Origin: Pirellulales bacterium
Lineage (GTDB): Bacteria > Planctomycetota > Planctomycetia > Pirellulales > UBA1268
Length of the DNA: 64,000 nt
Reading direction: 5' to 3'
Assembly (NCBI GenBank): GCA_018401745.1
Contig: JAGYJY010000022.1
Span: 1 to 64,000, forward strand
A program made the translations under genes and the position numbers. The notes beneath the pieces are model-generated. The model searched no databases and was not told the DNA's origin. It saw only the letters and a program-made list of their open reading frames with translations. Below are positions 58,529 through 64,000 of the stretch, piece by piece. How positions within the stretch are numbered: position 1 is the stretch's first letter; each line of letters starts with the position of its first letter.

Positions 58529-61017
58529 ATGCAGCAATCCAGACGCACACGTGTCGTGGCGGCATGCCTGGCCGTATGCGGGATGGCTGCTGGCATGGCC
58601 TGCCTGCGGGCTGCCGATGCCACCACGCCAGACGCCGACGCCCTGCGGACTTTCGAAGAACAGGTGCGGCCTGTGCTTTCGAGGCGGTGCGTCAGCTGCC
58701 ATGGTGGCGAAAAACAGGAGGGGGCCTGCGGCTCGACACGCAGGCGGGCCTGGCGGCTGGAGGCGACAGCGGGCCGGTGGTGGAGGCGGGCGATCCTGAG
58801 GCGAGCCTGCTGATTGCGGCGGTTCGTCGGGATGGCCTCGAGATGCCACCAGACGCTCCGCTGCCCGCTGATGAAGTGGCTGCCCTGACGGCCTGGGTGC
58901 AACGCGGTGCGGTCTGGCCGGAGGCGGCCGCCCCGCTGCGTGCTCCTGGCCTGACGATCAGCGATGAGGATCGCAGCTGGTGGGCCTTTCGACCACTCGA
59001 GCCAGTTGCCCCACCCCAGCTGCCCGACGACCACTGGTCGGCCGGCGAGATCGATCGGTTTGTGCTGGCCAGGCTTCGTGAGGCGGGCATCGAGCCGGCG
59101 GCCGAGGCGACGCCCGAGACGCTGATCCGCCGGCTCTCCTTCGACATGCTCGGCCTGCCGCCGACGCCCGCAGAGGTCGATGCCTTCCTGGCCGACGTGG
59201 CCACAGCCGACGCGTTTGAGGCCGCCTGGGAACGGCTTGTCGACCGCTGCATGGAGGATCCTCGCTACGGCGAGCATCAGGCCCGCTTCTGGCTCGACCT
59301 CGTGCGGTATGCCGAGTCGGATGGCTGGAATCAGGATGCCTATCGGCCGCACATCTGGCGGTATCGCGATTACGTGGTCACCGCCTTCAACAACGACATT
59401 CCTTATCCCCAGTTTGTTGCCGAGCAGCTTGCAGGCGATGAGCTGGCGAGCGACAGCCCGTCGGCGGTGGTGGCCTCAGGCTTCTTGCGGCTGGGGATCT
59501 ACGAATACAACCAGCGGGACGCCGCCGGCCACTGGAACGACATCATCAATGAGATGACTGATGTTGTGGGGGATGTGTTTCTGGGCACGAGCATGGCCTG
59601 CGCACGCTGCCACGACCACAAGTTTGATCCGGTGTCGCGTCGCGACTACCACGCCCTGCGGGCCTTTTTTGAGCCAGTGATCTGGCGAGACGACCAGACC
59701 GCGGCCACCCGAGACGAGCGGCTGGCCCACGCCCAGCAGCTGGCTGCCTGGGAAGCAGCCACGGCCGAGATCCGCGAGCAGATTCGCCACCTCGTGACGC
59801 CCTACCACATCCGCAAGTGGCAATCGACGGTGGAAAAGTTTCCCCTCGACATCCAGGCCTGCTACTACAAGCCGGCAGCCGAGCGGACCAGCTGGGAACA
59901 CCAGATGGCCTACCTGGTGGCCCGGCAGTTTCAGGAGGAGGCCGGTGGCCCGCTGTCGGGCATCTCCAAGGAGGACAAGCAGACCCTTGAGGAGCTGGAG
60001 AAGCAGCTCGCTGCCTTCGACGAGCTCAAGCCGAAGCCACTGCCGGCAGTGATGGCCGTGTCGGCCTTTGAGGGCACGCCCTCGCCCACGCAGATTCCCG
60101 GCGGCCCCGAAGCGATCGCCCCGGCGGCGCCGGAGGTGCTCCGTCGCGGCCATGCCACTGAGCCGAGCATTGCCCTCGCTGCGGCGGTCGCCGACGGACC
60201 GGGGCGGCGGCAGGCCCTGGCGGCCTGGCTGGGAGATGCCGCGAATCCGTTGCCGCTGCGGGTGATCGTCAACCGCGTCTGGCAGTGGCGATTTGGCCAG
60301 GGCCTCGTGCCCACGCCCAACGATTTTGGCCGGCTGGGCCAGCCGCCGAGTCATCCGGCATTGCTGGAATGGCTCACGGCCCGCTTCATCGAGGAAGGCT
60401 TCAGCCTCAAGCGGCTGCACAAGCAGCTGGTGATGTCGGCCACCTGGCGACAGTCGGCCCGTCATGCCAACGCAGAGCTCGCTCAGCAAAAGGATCCGGC
60501 GGACGAGCTCCTCTGGCGGTCTCGGGTGCACCGCCTTCGGGCCGAGGAGATCCGCGACGCAATGCTCGCCGCCTGCGGCCGGCTTGATGAAACGATCGGC
60601 GGGCCGAGCGTCGATGCCAAAGAACCGAGGCGAGGGCTCTACGTGAAGAGCTATCGCAACCGCAACGACACCCTCCTGCATCAGTTTGACATGGCCAACG
60701 GCCTGGAGCGGGTGTCGGTTCGCAACACGACCACCACGCCGACACAGGCCCTGGCAATGTTCAACGGCGACGAGGTGCTCAACCGGGCCCGCGAGCTTGC
60801 CCAACGGGTGCAGGCTGATGGAACGACGCCGGAGGCTGCGGTCCGGCAGGCGATCCGCCTGGCCTGGGGCCGTGAGCCCACCGACGACGAGCTCTCCCGC
60901 AGCATCGACTTTGTCGTGACTGACGACGCGGCCGGCGATCCGCGGCTCGACAGCGAGCGGATGGCCACTTTCTGCCATGTGCTCTTCAACTCCGGTGAGT
61001 TTCTCTACGTCGACTGA
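58529..61017 (+). CDS. PSCyt1-DUF1549-DUF1553 (PSD1) protein, frameshifted near N-terminus
   Basis: A planctomycete-specific secreted protein of about 830 residues. The N-terminal frame (from 58529) has a signal sequence and the PSCyt1 haem motif RCVSCHGGEKQEG. It breaks at a GGGGG run near 58718, where one missing G would restore GGLRLDTQAGLAAGGDSG in the frame that runs to 61017. The PSCyt2/DUF1549 block follows (EIDRFVLARLREAGI, RRLSFDMLGLPPTPAEVDAFL, RYGEHQARFWLDLVRYAES, CARCHDHKFDPVSRRDYHAL). The PSD1/DUF1553 block is next (RVIVNRVWQWRFGQGLVPTPNDFGRLG). It pairs with the DUF1501 gene, 39 bp downstream. The role is proposed in polysaccharide handling; not proven. Confidence 0.92.
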
Positions 61018-61056
61018 TCGCCGCAGCCCACCGCTTCTTCGCCCCGAGGACATTCC

Positions 61057-62493
61057 ATGCGACATCAGGCCAGCAGAGCTCAGAACAGCCCCCTCGGCAT
61101 GCCTGCATCTGCGATCTCGCGTCGCGGCCTGCTGCAGGCAGGCGGCAGTGGACTGGGCAGCCTGGCCCTCTCCTGGCTGATCTCGCGTGACCTGCAGGCT
61201 GGCCTCGCGGTGCCCCATCACGCACCGAAGGCCCGCAGCGTGATCTGGCTCTTCATGGAGGGAGGCCCAAGCCACCTCGACCTGCTCGATCCCAAGCCGC
61301 TGCTCAACGAGCTCTCAGGCAAGCCGCTGCCGGAGAGCTTCAGCGAGCCGATCACCGCCATGGGAGAGAAGGGAGCGCCGCTCTTGGCCTCACCCCGCAG
61401 CTGGAAGCAGCACGGGCAGAGCGGCCTCTGGGCGTCGGATTGGATCCCGCACATCGCCACGCAGCTCGATGACATCGCCGTGATCCGCTCGTGCACCACC
61501 GACGGCATCAACCATGCCGGCGGCGTCTGCCAGATGAACACCTGCCTCAACACCGCCGGGCGGCCGTCGCTTGGCGCGTGGGTGCACTACGGCCTGGGCA
61601 CCGCCAACGAAGACCTGCCCGCATTTGTGGTGATGTGCGACAGCAGCGGGCAGCCGGTCAACGGGCCTCGCAACTGGGGCAGCGGGTTTATGCCGGCAGC
61701 CCACCAGGGCGTGCGGATCGACGGGGCTGCGGACGAGCCGATTCGCCACCTGCAGCCCCCCAAGGGGTTTGACGCGGAGCGGCAGCGGGAGTCGCTCGCG
61801 TTGCTGGCCAACTTCAACCGGGCCCACGCCGCGGCCCGGCCCCAACAGAGCGAGCTGGAAGCCCGCATCCGCAGCTATGAGCTCGCCTTCCGCATGCAGC
61901 AGGCAGCTCCCGAGGCCGTTGATCTCGCCCAGGAGTCGGAAGCCACCCGCCGGCTCTACGGTCTTGATGAAAAAGAGACCGAGACCTTTGGCCGCAACTG
62001 CCTCCTGGCCCGCCGGCTGGTCGAGCGGGGCGTGCGGTTCATTCAGCTCTTTAGCGGCGCCGGCAGCAAGTGGGATTCGCACTCGGGCATCGAAAAAAAC
62101 CATGCCCGGCTCTGCCGCTCGATGGACAAACCGGTCGCGGGCCTGCTCGCCGACCTCAAGCAGCGAGGCCTGCTCGACGAAACGCTCGTTGTCTGGGGCG
62201 GAGAGTTTGGCCGCACGCCGATGAGCGAGAAGGGCGACGGTCGCGACCACAACCCGACAGGCTTTTCCATCTGGATGGCGGGAGGCGGCGTGCAGGGCGG
62301 GCAGGTGATCGGCGCCACCGATGAGCTCGGCCTGCATGCCGTGGAAGACCGGATGCACGTCCGCGACATCCATGCGTCGATCCTGTGGCTGCTCGGGCTC
62401 GACAACATGACGCTCACCTACGACCACAAAGGCCGCCCGGAGCGGCCCACGATCAACGAAGGCCGCTTCAACCGGCGGCTGATCACCGGCTGA
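61057..62493 (+). CDS. DUF1501 family protein, Tat-exported
   Basis: A 478-residue protein with a twin-arginine signal (SRRGLLQAGGSGLGSLALSWLI) near residue 21. The alkaline phosphatase/sulfatase-like DUF1501 core shows WLFMEGGPSHLDLLDPKP near the N-terminus and WGGEFGRTPMSEKGDGRDHNP near residue 385, with HVRDIHASILWLLGLD near the end. DUF1501 genes typically follow PSD1 genes in planctomycetes, as here. The catalytic role is not established. Confidence 0.93.
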   Translation: MRHQASRAQNSPLGMPASAISRRGLLQAGGSGLGSLALSWLISRDLQAGLAVPHHAPKARSVIWLFMEGGPSHLDLLDPKPLLNELSGKPLPESFSEPITAMGEKGAPLLASPRSWKQHGQSGLWASDWIPHIATQLDDIAVIRSCTTDGINHAGGVCQMNTCLNTAGRPSLGAWVHYGLGTANEDLPAFVVMCDSSGQPVNGPRNWGSGFMPAAHQGVRIDGAADEPIRHLQPPKGFDAERQRESLALLANFNRAHAAARPQQSELEARIRSYELAFRMQQAAPEAVDLAQESEATRRLYGLDEKETETFGRNCLLARRLVERGVRFIQLFSGAGSKWDSHSGIEKNHARLCRSMDKPVAGLLADLKQRGLLDETLVVWGGEFGRTPMSEKGDGRDHNPTGFSIWMAGGGVQGGQVIGATDELGLHAVEDRMHVRDIHASILWLLGLDNMTLTYDHKGRPERPTINEGRFNRRLITG

Positions 62494-62604
62494 TCGCCAT
62501 GCGATGGCACGGCTGGCTTGCGTGCGGCGTGGTGACGCCGTGCCACCGCTGCCACGAATCTGCCGCTCTCGTCCGCAGGCCAAGCCGCCCCCTGGAGACC
62601 ACCG

Positions 62605-64000
62605 ATGCGACCCCGCTTTGCCCTCGTGTTGACAGCCTGCCTGATCCCCTGCTGCTTGAGTCCCTTCGCAGCCCACGCCGACAGTGCAGCTGACGCCGAC
62701 ACCACAGCTGACGCCGACCAGGCAGCTGGGTCGCTCGGCCTTGATCGGCATGTGCTCACAAGGATCCGGCCGCTGGTCGAGGAGGCGATCGCCTCCGGCG
62801 AAACATCGGGCTGCGTGGTCTGCATCGGCCGCCGCGACGGCATCGCCTGGCTGGAGTGTTTTGGCGACCGACAGGTGGAGCCCGTTCGCGAGCCGATGAC
62901 TCGCGACACGGTCTTTGATCTGGCGTCGCTGACCAAGCCGGTGGCCACGGCCACCTCCGTCATGCAGCTGGTCGACGACAGCCTGCTGCGGCTCGACGAC
63001 ACGGTCGCCCAGCACCTGCCTGCCTTTGCAGCCCGCGGCAAGGAGGCGATCACCGTTCGCGACCTGCTCACCCACACCAGCGGCCTGATCGCCGACAATC
63101 CCCTTGCCGACTACGAACACGGCCCAGCCGAAGCCTGGGACCGCATCTGCCGCCTCGCGCCGCTGGCCGATCGAGGCGAGCGGTTCATCTATTCCGACGT
63201 GAACTTCATCGTGCTCGGCCGGCTGGTGGAAGCCCTCCGCGACGGCTCGCTCGCTGACGTCGCTGCCGAGCGGATCTTCACGCCGCTGGGCATGACCGAC
63301 GCCGGCTTCGCGCCCGATGCTGCCCGGCGAGCCCGGGCGGCCGCCACCGAGCAGCGCGACGGCCAGTGGCTGCGGGGCGAGGTGCATGACCCGCGGGCCT
63401 GGAAGCTCGGAGGGGTGGCCGGCCATGCGGGGCTCTTCGCGACTGCCGACGACCTGGCGAGGTATGCCCGGGCGATGCTCGGCGGCGGTGAGCTTGCGGG
63501 AGCGTCGGTGCTCGCCGCGCCAGTGCTCGCGATGATGACGTCGGCCACGGACGTTCCCGGAGGCGGACTCCGCGGCCTCGGCTGGGACAAGCAGAGCGGC
63601 TTCTCGTCAAGCCGTGGCAAGCGGCTCTCGCCGGCCGCCTTTGGCCACGGCGGCTTCACCGGAACATCGCTCTGGATCGACCCCCAGCTCGATCTCTTCG
63701 TGGTCTTTCTCGGCAGCCGGCTGCATCCCGACGGCAAGGGTCGGGTCAAGCCGCTGGCCGCCGAGATCGCCGACGTCGCCGTGGAAGCGATTGAGCCCGC
63801 CCCGGCGGCAGCGGCAGCAGCGGCAAAGCCGCCCAACGTGATCGTGGTCCTCGCCGACGACGCCGGCTGGGGCGACTTCTCCGTGACCGGCAACCGCACG
63901 CTTGCCACGCCCGCAGTCGATTCGCTGGCTGCCGATGGCTGCCTGCTGGAGACCTTCTTTGTGCAGCCGGTCTGCGCCCCGACCAGAGCCGAGCTGCTGA
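62605..64000 (+). CDS. Serine beta-lactamase-like domain fused to a sulfatase (partial, runs off the right edge)
   Basis: Open from ATG 62605 to the window end (465 codons). ATG has CTGGAGA upstream and a signal peptide ([25 protein letters not shown]). Residues about 50-395 are a class C beta-lactamase/esterase-type domain with Ser108-Leu-Thr-Lys111, Tyr196-Ser-Asp, and HGGFTG. After an Ala-rich linker, from about residue 409, comes a sulfatase start: [16 protein letters not shown] (metal-binding Asp-Asp) and CAPTRAELL with the formylglycine Cys at about 457. The rest of the sulfatase is outside the window. It may hydrolyse an ester and a sulfate on one substrate (inference). Confidence 0.85.
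   Translation, partial: MRPRFALVLTACLIPCCLSPFAAHADSAADADTTADADQAAGSLGLDRHVLTRIRPLVEEAIASGETSGCVVCIGRRDGIAWLECFGDRQVEPVREPMTRDTVFDLASLTKPVATATSVMQLVDDSLLRLDDTVAQHLPAFAARGKEAITVRDLLTHTSGLIADNPLADYEHGPAEAWDRICRLAPLADRGERFIYSDVNFIVLGRLVEALRDGSLADVAAERIFTPLGMTDAGFAPDAARRARAAATEQRDGQWLRGEVHDPRAWKLGGVAGHAGLFATADDLARYARAMLGGGELAGASVLAAPVLAMMTSATDVPGGGLRGLGWDKQSGFSSSRGKRLSPAAFGHGGFTGTSLWIDPQLDLFVVFLGSRLHPDGKGRVKPLAAEIADVAVEAIEPAPAAAAAAAKPPNVIVVLADDAGWGDFSVTGNRTLATPAVDSLAADGCLLETFFVQPVCAPTRAELL

Overview
The window is GC-rich bacterial chromosome and reads as a planctomycete, most likely Pirellulales-like. The evidence is a PSCyt1/DUF1549/DUF1553 gene followed by a DUF1501 gene, the start of a sulfatase, an exosortase with an EpsI-like partner, a stand-alone RNA polymerase alpha-CTD protein, and an EF-Tu with an unusual switch I. 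The lineage is inferred from gene content only.

Layout. 0-8.8 kb: an M16 peptidase pair, a hemerythrin-like protein, a one-haem cytochrome, a large HerA-like ATPase, and a receiver-SpoIIE phosphatase. 8.8-24.2 kb: the translation/transcription core on the plus strand, in the order tRNA-Thr, tRNA-Tyr, tRNA-Gly, tRNA-Thr, tuf, tRNA-Trp, secE, nusG, rplK, rplA, rplJ, rplL, rpoB, rpoC. 24.2-34.3 kb: a secreted caspase-like protein, PolX, a Pro/Ala/Gln-rich secreted protein, a coupled three-gene operon (membrane protein, beta-sandwich-like protein, P-loop ATPase), a UvrD/PcrA helicase and the alpha-CTD protein. 34.4-43.6 kb: a minus-strand envelope/exopolysaccharide locus (prepilin peptidase, exosortase, Wzz-BY-kinase, EpsI-like, gmd, GDP-fucose synthase) with a divergent flippase-like membrane protein. 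43.7-53.9 kb: an HTH regulator, YgfZ, RdgB, a glycosyltransferase, a PpiC-type isomerase, secreted unknowns and ScpB. 54.3-64 kb: a hyper-acidic protein, an M28 peptidase relic, tRNA-Ser, a purple acid phosphatase, a coiled-coil protein, the PSD1/DUF1501 pair, and a beta-lactamase-sulfatase fusion cut by the right edge.

The most unusual structure is a family of mosaic intergenic repeats present six times. All six copies have the same orientation, and each lies just downstream of a minus-strand gene. The core unit exists in two exact lengths, 138 bp (three copies) and 130 bp (three copies). It carries terminal inverted arms and is flanked by further hairpin modules. In four of six copies the neighbouring stop codon begins 8-9 bases from the end of the core.

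At least seven genes show one-base frameshifts that can be repaired by a single insertion or deletion: the SpoIIE phosphatase, P-loop ATPase, UvrD (a compensated pair), BY-kinase, prepilin peptidase, acidic protein and PSD1 protein. Their density, and their occurrence in otherwise well-preserved genes, suggests sequence-level indel errors rather than mass pseudogenisation. This cannot be settled from the sequence alone.
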